In this document: positions 46,890-60,067 of the stretch, piece after piece
Position numbering within the stretch: the stretch's first letter is position 1
Layout of the letters: the number at the start of each line of letters is the position of its first letter
NCBI RefSeq assembly: GCF_040958095.1
Contig: NC_091228.1
Location: 12,664,340-12,728,339, forward strand
From: Procambarus clarkii
Taxonomy: Eukaryota; Arthropoda; Malacostraca; Decapoda; Cambaridae
DNA length: 64,000 nucleotides
Reading direction: 5' to 3'
Made by a program: the position numbers and the translations under genes
The notes under the pieces: generated by a model
The model's database searches: none
What the model saw: only the letters and a program-made list of their open reading frames with translations
What the model was told of the DNA's origin: nothing

Positions 46890-47167
46890 TGTTTTCACCT
46901 AGTTGTGTTTGCGGGGGATGAGCTTTGCTCTTTCGGCCCGCCTCTCAACTGTTTACTAACTACTTTTTTTTCCACACCACACACACACACACACCCCAGG
47001 AAGCAGCCCGTGACAGCTGACTAACTCCCAGGTACCTATTTACTGCTAGGTAATAGGGGCATTCAGGGTGAAAGAAACTTTGCCCATTTGTTTCTACCTC
47101 GTGCGGGAATCGAACCCACGCCACAGAATTACGAGTCCTGCGTGCTATCCACCAGGCTACAAGGCCC
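46890..47167 (-). mobile_element. SINE with LINE-derived 3' tail, composite copy 1
   Basis: Read on the minus strand: tRNA-like head (ggggccttgtagcctggtgg), SINE core, then ggggtgtgtgtgtg, a run of A, agttagtaaacagttg, and the LINE-like tail gagaggcgggccgaaagagc. The same order occurs at 57785-58083. Confidence 0.85.
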
Positions 47168-47634
47168 CTTCCTGTGTGTTCCGGTCGAATGATCGCGTGT
47201 TTCTGTACTGTGTGTGCCGGGTGTTCCATGGGTTGTGTGTGTGTGTATTGTACTTTTTTTAACTTTGTACCTTTGCTTCTAAATGTTTAATTTTTCGCCA
47301 TTGTGTGGTTTTTAATGTATGTAACTTGGCGCGCCTCCTCTGGGTTGTGCAGTTTAAATTTGTGTTTTCTAATGAATTTTGCTTTGTTCCATGGATTCTC
47401 ATTTACGTTTTGCACTATGAAAATTGTCCACTGTGTTTTTATTGTGTTCACGGATGTTCAGCTTTGGTGTGTCATCTGTATTGTATTTGTTTTGTGTTGC
47501 TTGCATGTCATTTGGTGTTATGTTGCTGGTTGGTGTGTGCTGGTGTAAGGTTTTTCTTTTGGTGCTTCGGTGCCTTAATGTTGTAATGTTTTCCTTGTCA
47601 AGTATTTGTTTTATAAATAAAAATAGAAAAAATG

Positions 47635-48039
47635 TCAAGATAACATGCATTAGTATCCAAGAGCATCACCAAATGGCAGCTAAAGTCAGCTTAGTGTTTG
47701 TTTCACTTGCGAGTCCGGCTGACTCACATAGCTGGCCCCAAGACGCTCTTTTGTAATGACCATCATTGTTGTCTAACATAGGAGGAGTTAACGTTACTTG
47801 GGACATATATTGTCTTTATCTTATGGGGTATGGGGCAGATAGCTTCCTTAGGTTTATTTGTCATTACTTTTCACGATTGTGGTTCAGTTAAGAAGAAAGA
47901 AGTAGGAAGGATGTAGTTCGCCCTGAATGTATTTCAGATTTATCTTCCCTGACATCAGCTCGTTTCCTGTTTCTGCAGCAGAGCTATCGTCTTATAGTGT
48001 GGGCTTCAGTTGCCCCGGTGTCTGAATAATACTTGGTTC
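47635..48039. other. no recognisable feature
   Basis: No supported content. Confidence 0.5.
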
Positions 48040-48145
48040 CTCAACCCAGACTTGTTGAGGGGAGATTCTAAAGGTCCTTGTGCACACAAATAATTATCAA
48101 AGTAGCCGCCAAGCCAGAAGTCAATGTAGCACCGTCTGTGTTGCA
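48040..48145 (+). repeat. dispersed repeat shared with 22015-22135
   Basis: aaataattatcaaagtagcc, gccaagccagaag and atgtagcaccg match the block at 22070-22115 with about 20% difference by eye. Confidence 0.55.
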
Positions 48146-48796
48146 AGATTTTCAAACGGAGCATTATATCACTCAAGATGCCAATACGAGAACAAAAGGG
48201 GCCTAAGGTGAACGATATCAATGGTATGGAATTCACCAATGATTGTAATCAGAGACAACGACTCCTAGAGAGATTAGGAAAGGAAGACACACGAACAGCC
48301 AGAAAATCAGGGCAATCGACAAGGAGGTTTAAGGCTGGACATGGACAACGCAGTTTGGACAAGAGAGAGCAGGACGTTGTTCCATTAAGTGAACACAAGT
48401 CAGGTAGGTGTGCCTTGTGTGCATATTTTGTTTTGTTTTCAGTATATTCGTGCTTCGTCGTGCCTTGTTTAACGATGTATCTTGCTCGTTTATACGATTC
48501 CACTTGAGTGGAAGATATGGATTCGTGGGATTGATATCAGTGGCACCGTCTACTTTTTCCTCGTTTGTACTTTCTTGAGTTGGCCCACGCTCCCCTTGTG
48601 TCCGGTGCGTCTGGACGTTTATTAATGAATCACCCATATAGTTCCCATTGGGATTGGGTGGCTGGTTAACCAAACATTTTTCATAATAATGTTTTGTATG
48701 TTTTGGGATTTTCTGTATCATTTGATTCGTTAATACAAGCAGAATTCACACACAGAGATCACACTAACGTGATGCATCAAATGAACAAATCCACAA

Positions 48797-48836
48797 AGGC
48801 CGTGACGAGGATTCGAACCTGCGTCCGGGAGCATCA
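48797..48836 (-). mobile_element. tRNA-like SINE head, partial
   Basis: gccgtgacgaggattcgaac then ctgcgtccgggagcatc is the reverse complement of the T-arm half of the head at 48988-49064. Confidence 0.75.
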
Positions 48837-48987
48837 GAGTGTGATGATGTAAGGGCGAAGAGGGAGAACAGCCTATTGACATAGCTCGGGTGCAGGGGGG
48901 TGGGGGGCATTGTGTAAAAGCCTGGTTTGTGCCTCGGAGAGGCTATGGAATCCAGTAAGTTCAGTAGAACTTCGGTTTCAACCCTTT

Positions 48988-49064
48988 TACCCTGTCGTAG
49001 CTCAGTCGATTAAGGCAGTGTCTGGGATGCTCCCGGACGCAGGTTCGAATCCTCGTCACGGCCC
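48988..49064 (+). mobile_element. tRNA-like SINE head (Ser GCT-type anticodon position)
   Basis: cctgtcgtagctcagtcgat contains a box A-like D-arm, the middle is tctgggatgctcccgga, and caggttcgaatcctcgtc is a box B. The acceptor ends do not pair and there is no CCA context, so it is a SINE head, not a tRNA gene. It faces the partial head at 48797. Confidence 0.72.
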
Positions 49065-51122
49065 TTGTGGATTTGCAAGCAGTATTAACTCGGTTAATGC
49101 TGCTTGCAGCTTTCAGGGAAGCAAAATTTGTTGTTGCTATTTGTTTATGTTGGCTGAGCCGCCCTCCAGGATGACAGCATCAGACACTTATTGTACTCCA
49201 TCCAGACACCTCAAGGTTTTGGCTTTTGCAAGTCTTCAATTGTGGCCAACACTGTGGGAGGCGAGCCTCCTCTTTTTTAAGAATCCTGAAGTTTTGGTAT
49301 GCTGACTTGAGTTAAATTCTTTGTTTTACTGTCTGGGGCTGGGAGATCGGCTGGCATCTTTATTTGCCTCTGCCACCGCCTTTGATAAGGGTTATTAAAC
49401 AACCTTGGCCTCAGACTTCTGCTGTTTCTGACATATTAGCGGTGGATCCTTGTGGGGTAAGTGACGGTATTGTAGAAGCCTAGTCCCTTCTTCTGAGTTC
49501 GTCCATTGTGTTTGTAAAACGATGGGAGTTCGTTTCCCATCGAATCAAACTTTCCTATCATCAAACCCCACCAAGATGGTTTCCCATCAACCCCCCCTCC
49601 CCCCAACTTTTGATGGAGGGGGGGGGTCAAGGTTTTTATAAAAGACATTTGTACCCATCCTCCCTCCGTTATGTGTGGAGGACGGGGGATTAGGGTTTTA
49701 ATAGAGGGCATCTACTCCTCCTCGTTCCCTTTGTGGGGGTGAAACACCATAAATTGTTTTATTTACGATATTCACTGAAACAATTAGAGTCAGTTCAGGA
49801 ATTGTGTGGCGACGGTCTGTCGGTCCTTGAGAATAACAGTCACACTTTTTGATGCGCTAATGTTTACATGTTGGGTATAGGTCAGGTTGTGTCAGGTGAC
49901 CTTGTCCTCTACTATACTGATACCTGCAGACAGTGTTGTAATCTTTCCCTCATACAAGCCGCTGTCTAGGTGTGATAGTAAGATATTTAGAGCTGTGTGC
50001 TGTACACTTTCGAGCTGTGGGTTGAAGACGCTATTACAGTGTTGGCTGCTCGTTATCTATTGCATATTGCTAGTCCCTCGCCTTGTCTGTGGACCTGGGA
50101 TACCTTTATCAGCTGTTCGTTCCCCCAAGCTCTGTGGTCCCGGCCTCTCACCCCTCACTGGCCAGCCTTTCATCTTTGTGCTTCTTTATAACTCTCTCTT
50201 GCAGCTCAAAGTTGGTTTTCGTCACTAAGTCTGCCCGAAACGCTTTGCGTAATAGTGGCTTTAGGCATTGTATGTACTAGCTCTATCTATAAATCCATCA
50301 ACTTTTGTATCTCACCCTGTATGTATGTACTTTACCTGAATAAATATTTGTATTTGGAAGGCGTTGTTGGGTATTTGCTCCGGAAAGCTACCGAAGACCA
50401 GCCCAGAAATCAAACATTTAAAGTCATGAAATTCGCTTGTTTGGGCGGCCTCGTTTGCTCCCTGTTCCTGTAGTTGTTCCCTGTGTTGTTCGGGGCTGCT
50501 TTAAGGCGGCTCGTAGTATGTTGGCATTCAGCAACCAACTTCTTCCCTTGTTTCCTGTTCTCTCTCATAATGACACCCAATTTGTCTTCGTTCACAAGTA
50601 CTTCCTGGGCTGTATTTACCGATTATGAGGTTACTCTAGGATCCCTATCGCCACTATGAGCTCACCAGATTATTTTCCTGTGTCTGGGTGGGTGGGAACA
50701 AGTCCAGAGGTGTGACGGGTCAGTAGTGCCGGGGCCTGGCAAGCTATTTAGGCCGCCCAAAAAGGGCCATTTCGTTACATTCAACCCATAATTATACATA
50801 AGCTCTAAGAGATCTGTAAGTACAATTTCGGTCTAGCTATAACGTAGGAGTGCTATGAAAGAATACATGAATAGTTCAAAAGCTACAGAGCAAAATCAAT
50901 TTGTACTGAAACTGGAAACTATTCCAGTAATAAAAATGTGATGCAATACATTTTAAATAAGACAAATTTAATTATTACAAAAAATTATATTCTATCGGAA
51001 AGTCAATTCATTTAATTTCATTTTTTTATATTTAAGTTATAAATATTTAGCAGAATAAAAAATAGCATTTTGCTGTTGAGGAAAGATGAGGAAGGAAAGA
51101 CAACCCGGAACGATGGACTGAC
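49065..51122. other. A2M 3' side flank, no other gene recognised
   Basis: Contains a C-rich and G-rich patch near 49590-49630 and short ORFs only. The last A2M exon is expected downstream of 51123 on the minus strand but I could not identify it here. Confidence 0.45.
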
Positions 51123-51524
51123 CTTTGAGATCTGGAACTCTGGCTGATAGTAGTCATAGAGACGCACTGTGCCGGGCTTGACCTCCTCCACCTCTATGTC
51201 TCTTATTACACGGAAGTTTGCACAAGTGTCTTTAGCAGTTAATTCTTCAATATAGAAAGCTATCTTGCTGCCATCTACATCATATCGCTTTATATTTTTA
51301 TCCTTTTTAAGAAGTTCCTTCAGATCATCTTTCTCTGGGATGTAACCGGAAATGAGATTGACCTCAATGACGGCCATATTGGACTTGCCGTCCGGGAGGC
51401 GGTAGGAGGCGCACACAGTGATGCGCTTAGTGACGCACTTGTCATCCGGCACGGTGTTTGTGTTGACGGTCATGTCGAAGGCGTCACTCGCCTCAGCCTC
51501 AGGAATGTTGTACCGCAGAACAGC
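51123..51524 (-). CDS. alpha-2-macroglobulin, exon for receptor-binding domain
   Basis: A 402 bp exon (134 codons, phase 0 at both ends) follows the acceptor ttgtttcag and ends at the donor caaag/gtcagt. It begins AVLRYNIPEAEASDAFDM, which continues directly from QGCAVLQ at the end of the other exon. Typical receptor-binding-domain blocks follow: DDKCVTKRITVCASYRLPDG, SNMAVIEVNLISGYIPEKDD, YIEELTAKDTCANFRVI and KPGTVRLYDYYQPEF. A2M is a secreted thioester protease trap of haemolymph; this domain is exposed after cleavage for receptor uptake. The frame is intact and the exon looks functional. The short final exon with the C-terminus is not seen. Confidence 0.95.
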
Positions 51525-51607
51525 CTGAAACAAATTGTTAATGCAATAATTATCAGAATGCACTAAGCCTGCATGTCAATTGTTACAATCTCGCAGCTCA
51601 TTACTTG

Positions 51608-52128
51608 GCTTGCCTTTGGCCTCATACTCGCCAACTTCCACCATGAGAAGCTGGCAGTCAATACCACCTTTATGAACCTTTGGCCTCGTACTCGCCAACT
51701 TCCACCATGAGAAGCTGGCAGTCAATACTACCTTTATGAACCTTTGGCCTCATACACGCCAACTTCCACCATGAGAAGCTGGCAGTCAATACCACCTTTA
51801 TGATCCTTTGGCCTCATACTCGCCAACTTCCACCATGAGAAGCTGGCAGTCAATACCACCTTTATGATCCTTTGGCCTCATACTCGCCAACTTCCACCAT
51901 GAGAAGCTGGTAGTCAATACCACCTTTATGAACCTTTGGCCTCCTACACGCCAACTTCCACCATGAGAAGCTGGCAGTCAATACCACCTTTATGAACCTT
52001 TGGCCTCGTACACGCCAACTTCCACCATGAGAAGCTGGCAGTCAATACCACCTTTATGAACCTTTGGCCTCATACACGCCAACTTCCACCATGAGAAGCT
52101 GACAGTCAATACCACCTTTATGAACATG
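51608..52128. repeat. 64 bp minisatellite in A2M intron, about 8 copies
   Basis: Unit: cctttggcctcatactcgcc, aacttccaccatgagaagct, ggcagtcaataccaccttta, tgaa. Copies are 95% or more alike by eye and begin 80-90 bp upstream of the exon on the gene strand. Confidence 0.95.
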
Positions 52129-52189
52129 AGAACAAGAATTAAGGACGTTGCAGAAGGACTATTGCCTCACTCGTGGCAGCTCCTGTTTA

Positions 52190-52640
52190 TATTCACCCAA
52201 CCTCTTCTATCTATGTCTATCCTACGCTTGAAACCATCAAGGGATCCCACGTCTAATATGTAACCTGGTACTTTGTTCCACAAATCAACAACTCTGTTTT
52301 CAAACTAGTATTTACCCAGGTCTTTTATAAATTTAAACCCATTCAATTTATATCCATTATTTCGTGTTCTATTTTGCGTTGATATATTTAATAGCTTATT
52401 ACAATCCTCCTTGTTACGCCCATTCATTTCTGTCACTCTTAACTCTTCACTTTTCTACCGAATGTAAACTAAGTTTTTCAACCTTTCTGAATATGGAATG
52501 TTTCTAGTTTGTGGGATAAACTTAGTTATCCTTCGCTGAACTCGTTTAAGTGAATTAATGTTAATCCTAAAGTATGATGACCAAAACTGTACTGCATAAA
52601 TCATACATTTATATACAAATTGTTTGGCTTTAAATATATA
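52190..52640 (-). pseudogene. LINE C-terminal remnant, older family
   Basis: The minus strand, with breaks, reads AVQFWSSYFRI, LKRVQRRITKFIPQTRNI, PYSERLKNLSLHSVEK and NRVVDLWNKVPGYILD, the C-terminal region of CR1/L2-type LINE proteins. No tail and no close match to the other copies. Confidence 0.7.
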
Positions 52641-52856
52641 CTAACCATGACCCCCCCCCAGATATTCTTTGTAATAAACTGCTAAAAATAAACAAAACAA
52701 GAGTGAAAGTAATTTAGCGAAACATGGTCTGTTCTTAGTGAAACTACATTGTGTTTCATTTATTAATTTATGTTTTTAAAGACACACAAATGAATTTTGT
52801 GATTATAATTTCAAGCAATGTACCTACAATGAATATTAAGCTTGCTTCTATCGCTG

Positions 52857-52920
52857 TGAGCACACAGCCACAGACATACGCACACGCAACCAAAGACATA
52901 TGCACACCCATATGACAGCA
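52857..52920. repeat. CA-rich tract
   Basis: cacagccacagacatacgcacac-type words, the same as the arrays near 59-61 kb. Confidence 0.8.
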
Positions 52921-53780
52921 GCGTACTCTACACTGGCAAAAGTTAGAACATCATTCAGAAACCTAAGCGAGAAGGCTTTTAGGGCACTTTTCACTGCCTA
53001 CGTTATCTTGAGGTTATCTTGAGATGATTTCAGGGCTTAGTGTCCCTGCGGCCTGGTCCTCGACCAGGCATCCACCCCCAGGAAGCAGCCCGTAGCAGCT
53101 GTCTAACACCCAGGTACCTATTCACTGCTAGGCAACAGGGGGCATCAGGGTGAAAGAAACTTTTTGCCCATTTGTCGCTGCCTCCACCGGGGATCGAACC
53201 CGGAACCTCAGGACTACGAATCCGAAGCGAAGTCCACCCAGCTGTCAGGCGCCCCATTGGTACGTGAGACCAATCTTAGAGTATGCTATGCCATCATGGA
53301 GTCCCCACCTGAAGAAACACGTAAGGAAACTGGAAGTTTGCGACGAGGCTCGTTCCAGCGTTAAGAGGAATGGGGTATGAAGAGCGCCTGAAGGAACTGA
53401 GCCTTATGACACTAGAAAAAAGAAGGGAGAAGGGGGATACGATAGGAACGTAGAAAATATTTAGGGGAATTGACAAAGTGGAAATAGATGAAATGTTCCC
53501 ACGTAATAGTTACAGAACGAGGGGACATGGGTGGAAGCTGGAAAATCAGATGAGTCACAGAGATGTTAGGAAGTATACTTCTAGCGTGAGAGTAGTGGGA
53601 AAATGGAATGTTCTTAAGGAGCAGGTTGTGGAAGCAAACTGTATTCATAATTTTAACACTAGGTATGATAGGGAAATGGGACAGAAGTCATTGCTGTAAA
53701 CAACCGATGGCTAGAAAGGCGGGATCCAAGAGTCAATACTCGATCCTGCAGGCACAAATAGGTGAGCACAAATAGGTGAG
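52921..53780 (+). pseudogene. LINE C-terminal fragment, subfamily B, split by a SINE
   Basis: 52921-53003 (gcgtactctacactggcaaa ... cactgcctacgt) and 53261-53780 (tacgtgagaccaatcttaga ... aggtgagcac) are contiguous in the copy at 59231-59825. The coding end reads RDVRKYTSSVRVVGKWNVL and MGQKSLL. A TAG, frameshifts and deletions are present. Confidence 0.9.
53004..53256 (-). mobile_element. tRNA-derived SINE inserted in LINE
   Basis: Minus-strand head ggggcgcctgacagctgggtgg and box B ccgggttcgatccccgg, CGT in the anticodon-loop position, core acctagcagtgaataggtac, end in aagataacctc repeats. The LINE word tacgt occurs on both sides, a probable target duplication. Head type matches 62962. Confidence 0.9.
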
Positions 53781-53896
53781 TACAAGTAGGTGAGTATAAA
53801 TAGGTGAGTACACACATGCACATACACACGCACACACAGCCAAAGACATACGCATACCCAATCACAGACATATACACACGCAGCCACATACACTTC
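53781..53896. repeat. aggtgag repeats and CA-rich tract
   Basis: Several aaataggtgagtac-type units, the LINE tail in tandem, run into cacacatgcacatacacacg. Confidence 0.85.
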
Positions 53897-54656
53897 AAAC
53901 CAGGTAAATGTAAGGTAATGAAACTAGGGGGAGGAAATAGGAGACCAGACACATGATACAGAATGGGAGATGAAGTCCTTCATGAAACGGACAGAAAGAT
54001 CTAGGAGTTGATATCACACTAAACCTGTCTCCTGAAGCCCACATCAAAAGAATAACATCGGCAGCGTATGCGAGGCTGGCTAACATCAGAACTGCCTTCA
54101 GAAACTTGTGTAAGGACTCTTTCAGAACCTTGTATACTACATATGTAAGACCATTCCTGAAGTATGCGGCCCCAGCATGGAGCATGTACCTTGGATGAAA
54201 CTGGAAAAAGTTCAGAGGTATGTCACTAGACTAATCCGAGAACTAAGAGGCATGAGTTACGAGGAAAGGCTGAGGGAACTGCACCTCACGTCGCTGGAAG
54301 ACAGAAGAGCTCGGGGAGACATGATCACCACATACAAGATTCTAAGGGGAATTGACCGGGTAGACAGAGATAGATTATTTAACATGGGATGGTGCACGCA
54401 CAAGGGGACACAGGTGGAAGCTGAGTACCCAAATGAGCCACAGAGACATTAGAAAGAACTTTTTCAGTGTCAGAGTAGTTAGTAAATAAAATGCATTAGG
54501 CAGTGATGTGGTGGAGGCTGACTCCATACAGTTTCAAATGTAGATATGATAGAGCCCAGTAGGCTCAGGAATTTGTACACCAGTTGACTGACAGTTGAGA
54601 GGCGGGACCGAAGAGCCAAAGCTCAACCCCCGTAGGCACAACTAGGTGAGTACAAC
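53897..54656 (+). pseudogene. LINE 3' part, subfamily A
   Basis: Starts at the region after the FADD box (KCKVMKLGGGNRRPD-like), continues through thumb and C-terminal blocks (LRGMSYEERLRELHLTSLED, RARGDMITTYKILRGIDRVD), then the 3' tail to caactaggtgagtac at 54656. Two stops and a frame change near 54180 are present. 5'-truncated. Confidence 0.9.
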
Positions 54657-54662
54657 TATCGC

Positions 54663-54829
54663 GGGGGCCTGATAGCTGAGTAGACAGCGCTCTGGACTCG
54701 TAATTCTAGGGTCCGGGTTCGATCCCCAGTGATGGCAGAAACAAATGGCAAAGTTTCTTTCACCCTGATTCCCCTGTTACCTAGCAGTAAATAGGTACCT
54801 GGGAGTTAGACAGCTGGTACGGGCTGCTT

Positions 54830-54832
<3 letters not shown>
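54663..54832 (+). mobile_element. tRNA-derived SINE, 3' end replaced by (GT)n
   Basis: Head gggggcctgatagctgag, gactcgtaattctagggtc, box B gggttcgatccccag, core acctagcagtaaataggtac and gggctgcttcctgtg, then directly (GT)n at 54832-54884. Confidence 0.9.

Positions 54833-54884
<52 letters not shown>
54832..54884. repeat. (GT)n microsatellite
   Basis: Pure GT run between the SINE and the reverse-oriented LINE tail. Confidence 0.95.
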
Positions 54885-54885
<1 letters not shown>

Positions 54886-54887
<2 letters not shown>

Positions 54888-55975
54888 CACCTAGTTGTAC
54901 TCACCTAGTTGTGCTTGCGGGGGTTGAGCTCTGGCTCTTTGGTCCCGCCTCTCAACCGTCAATCAACAGATGTACAGGTTCCTGAGCCTATTGGATTCTA
55001 TCATATCTACACTTGAAACTGTGTATGGAGTCAGCCTCCACCACATCGCTTCCTAATGCATTCCATTTGTCAACCACTCTGACACTAAAAAAGTTCTTTC
55101 TAATATCTCTGTGGCTCATTTGGGCACTCAGTTTCCACCTGTGTCCCCTAGTGCGTGTGCCCCTTGTGTTAAACAGCCTGTTTTTATCAACCCTGTCGAT
55201 TCCCTTGAGAATCTTGAATATGGTGATCATGTCCCCCATAACTCTTCTGTCTTCCAACGAAGTGAGGTTTAATTCCCGTAGTCTCTCTCCTCGTAGCTCA
55301 TACCTCTCAGCTCGGGTACTAGTCTGGTGGCAAACCTTTGAACCTTTTCCTGTTTAGTCTTATGCTTGACTAGATATGGACTCCATGCTGGAGCCGCATA
55401 CTCCAGGATTGGTCTGACATATGTGGTATATAATGTTCTGAAAGATTCTTTACACAAGTTTCTAAAGGCCGTTCTTAAGTTAGCCATCCTGGCATATGCT
55501 GCTGATGTTATCCTCTTGATATGAGCTTCAGGGGACAGGTCTGGCGTGATATCAACCCCCAGGTCTTTCTCTCTCTCTCTGACTCTTGAAGTATTTCATC
55601 TCCCAAATGGTACCTTGTATCTGGTCTCCTGCATCCTACCCCTATCTTCATTACATTACATTTGCTTGGGTTAAACTTTAACAACCATTTGTTCGACCAT
55701 TCCTGCAGCTTGTCCAGGTCTTCTTGAAGCCTCAAGCTGTCCTCCTCTTTCTTAATCCTTCTCATAATTTTGGTGTCGTCAGTAAAAATTGAGAGGAATG
55801 AGTCTATACCATCTGGGAGATCATTTACCTTTATCAGAAACAGGATAGGTCCAAGTACAGAGCCCTGTAGGACTCCACTGGTGACTTCGCGCCAATCTGA
55901 GGTCTCACCCCCTCACTGTAACTCTCTGCTTCCTATTGCTTAGGTACTCCCTTATCCACTGGAGCGCCCTACCAG
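54886..55975 (-). pseudogene. LINE 3' half, subfamily A
   Basis: The 3' tail (tactcacctagttgtactca on the plus strand, gcctctcaaccgtcaatcaa) lies at the left, then frames 55257-54988, 55487-55269 and 55765-55508 give the C-terminal, thumb and post-FADD regions (RTAFRNLCKESFRTLYTTYV, WSNKWLLKFNPSKCNVMKIG). The left part of the palm reaches to about 55975. Frameshifts and a stop interrupt it. Antisense to copies at 53.9 and 60.1 kb, sense to A2M. Confidence 0.92.
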
Positions 55976-55994
55976 TTAATGTGTGTATTGTGTG

Positions 55995-57704
<1,710 letters not shown>

Positions 57705-57784
<80 letters not shown>
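57705..57784. repeat. (GT)n microsatellite
   Basis: Pure GT run. Confidence 0.97.
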
Positions 57785-58325
<541 letters not shown>

Positions 58326-58485
58326 ACACACGCAGCCACAGACATACGCACACAGAGCGACAGACACACGCACAGACATACACTCACACAGCGACAGATT
58401 TACGCACACACAGCGACAGACACATGCACACACATATGCACACACATACGCACACACAGCCACAGACACACGTACACAGACACAC
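58326..58485. repeat. CA-rich array
   Basis: cagccacagacatacgcacac-type words following the LINE-like tail. Confidence 0.9.
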
Positions 58486-59825
58486 TATCACTGACAAGCA
58501 TCCCCTGCAAAATACTTGAAAGAATAATTAGGCTAAGACTTGTTGAGCACCTGGAGAGCATTGGGTTTGTAAACAAGCACCAACATGGGTTCTGGACAGG
58601 TAAATCATGCCTAACAAACCTTTTAGAATTCTATGACAAAGTAACAAGGATAAGGCAGTACAGAGAAGGCTGTGCAGACTGCATATTTCTTGACTGCCAA
58701 AAGGCCTTTGATACAGTACCGCAGGAGTACACAAACTTGAGAGGCAGGCAGGAGTAAGCGGAAAGGCCCTAGCATGGGTGAAGAACTACCTAACAGGAAG
58801 GAGCCAAAGGGTAATGGTAAGGGGCGAAAAGTCGGACTGGCGAACAGTAACGAGTGGAGTACCTCAAGGATCGGTGCTGGGCCCAATCCTCTTTCTAATT
58901 TACGTAAATTATATGTTTACAGGAGTGGAATCCTACATGTCTATGTTTGCGGATGACGCAAAATTAATGAGAAGAGTTGTGACAGATGAGGATTGTAGGA
59001 TCCTCCAAGAGGACTTAAACAGGTTGCAGAGATGGTCAGGGAAATGGCTACTGGAGTTCAACACTAGTAAATGTAAACTTATGGAAATGGGATCAGGTGA
59101 TAGGCGACCAAAGGGACAGTACACAATGAAGGAGAACTGCCTACTTGTAACGAATCGAGAAAGAGACCTGGGAGTGGATGTGACACCTAATCTAACTCCT
59201 GAGGTACATATAAATAGGATAACGACAGCAGCGTACTCTACACTGGCGAAAATTAGAACTTCATTCAGAAATCTAAGTGAGGAGGCTTTTAGGGCGCTTT
59301 ACACTGCCTACGTGAGACCAGTCTTAGAGTATGCCGCACCATCATGGAGCCCCCACCTGAAGAAACACATAAAGAAACTAGAGAAGGTTCAGAGGTTTGC
59401 GACGAGGTTTGTCCCAGAGTTACGAGGGATGGGATATGAGGAGCGTCTGAGGGAACTGAACCTTACGACACAAGAGAAAAGAAGGGAAAGAGGTGATATG
59501 ATAGGAACATATAAAATACTTAGGGGAATTGACAAAGTGGAAATAGATGAAATGTTCACACGTAATAATAACAGAACAAGGGGGCATGGGTGGAAACTGG
59601 AAACTCAGATGAGTCACAGAGATGTTAGGAAGTTTTCTTTTAGCGTGAGAGTAGTGGAAAAATGGAATGCACTTGGGGAACAGGTTGTGCAAGCAAACTC
59701 TATTCATACTTTTAAAAGTAGGTATGATAGGGAAATGGGACAAGAGTCATTGCTGTAAACAACCGATGGCTGGAAAAGCGGGATTCAAGAGTCAATGCTC
59801 GATCCCGCAAGCACAAATAGGTGAG
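58486..59825 (+). pseudogene. LINE RT and C-terminus, subfamily B
   Basis: Frame 58275-58757 contains from 58486 SLTSIPCKILERIIRLRLVE, HQHGFWTGKSCLTNLLEFYD and IFLDCQKAFDTVPQEYTNL; a small deletion and shift near 58725 lead to frame 58778-59758 with [60 protein letters not shown] and the C-terminus MGQESLL. Here the C-terminal motifs differ from subfamily A (RFVPELRGMGYEERLRELNL, GIDKVEIDEMFTRNNN). The tail ends aggtgagtac near 59828. Nearly intact from palm to C-terminus. Confidence 0.94.
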
Positions 59826-60067
59826 TACACGCACACACATACACTCACACAGCGGCAGACACATGCACACACATACGCACACAAAGCCACAGACACACGC
59901 ACACACATACACTCACACAGCGACAGACACACGCACACACACACTCACACAGCGACAGACACACGCACACACATACGCACACAGCCACAGACACACGTAC
60001 ACACATACACTCACACAGCGACAGACACACGTACACACACATACACTCACACAGCGACAGACACACA
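59826..60067. repeat. CA-rich array
   Basis: Units such as acacatacactcacacagcg, acagacacacgcacacacat. Directly follows one LINE tail and directly precedes the 5' truncation of the next LINE. Confidence 0.92.

Larger units (their letters stand above)
45021..47634 (+). mobile_element. second ORF1-only-like retroelement (Tx1-type ORF1 plus 3' UTR)
   Basis: ORF1 (45105-46694) is followed by about 940 bp without an ORF2, ending in an A-rich tail near 47612-47634 after aataaa. A SINE composite sits in the 3' UTR at 46890-47167. The 5' limit is uncertain and no target duplication was found, so the ORF1-only reading is weaker than for 36892-38911. Confidence 0.6.

Noticed and set aside
51608-52128. 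Tandem duplication of an A2M exon
   Set aside because: The 64 bp unit is not a multiple of three, has no splice signals and does not match A2M protein.
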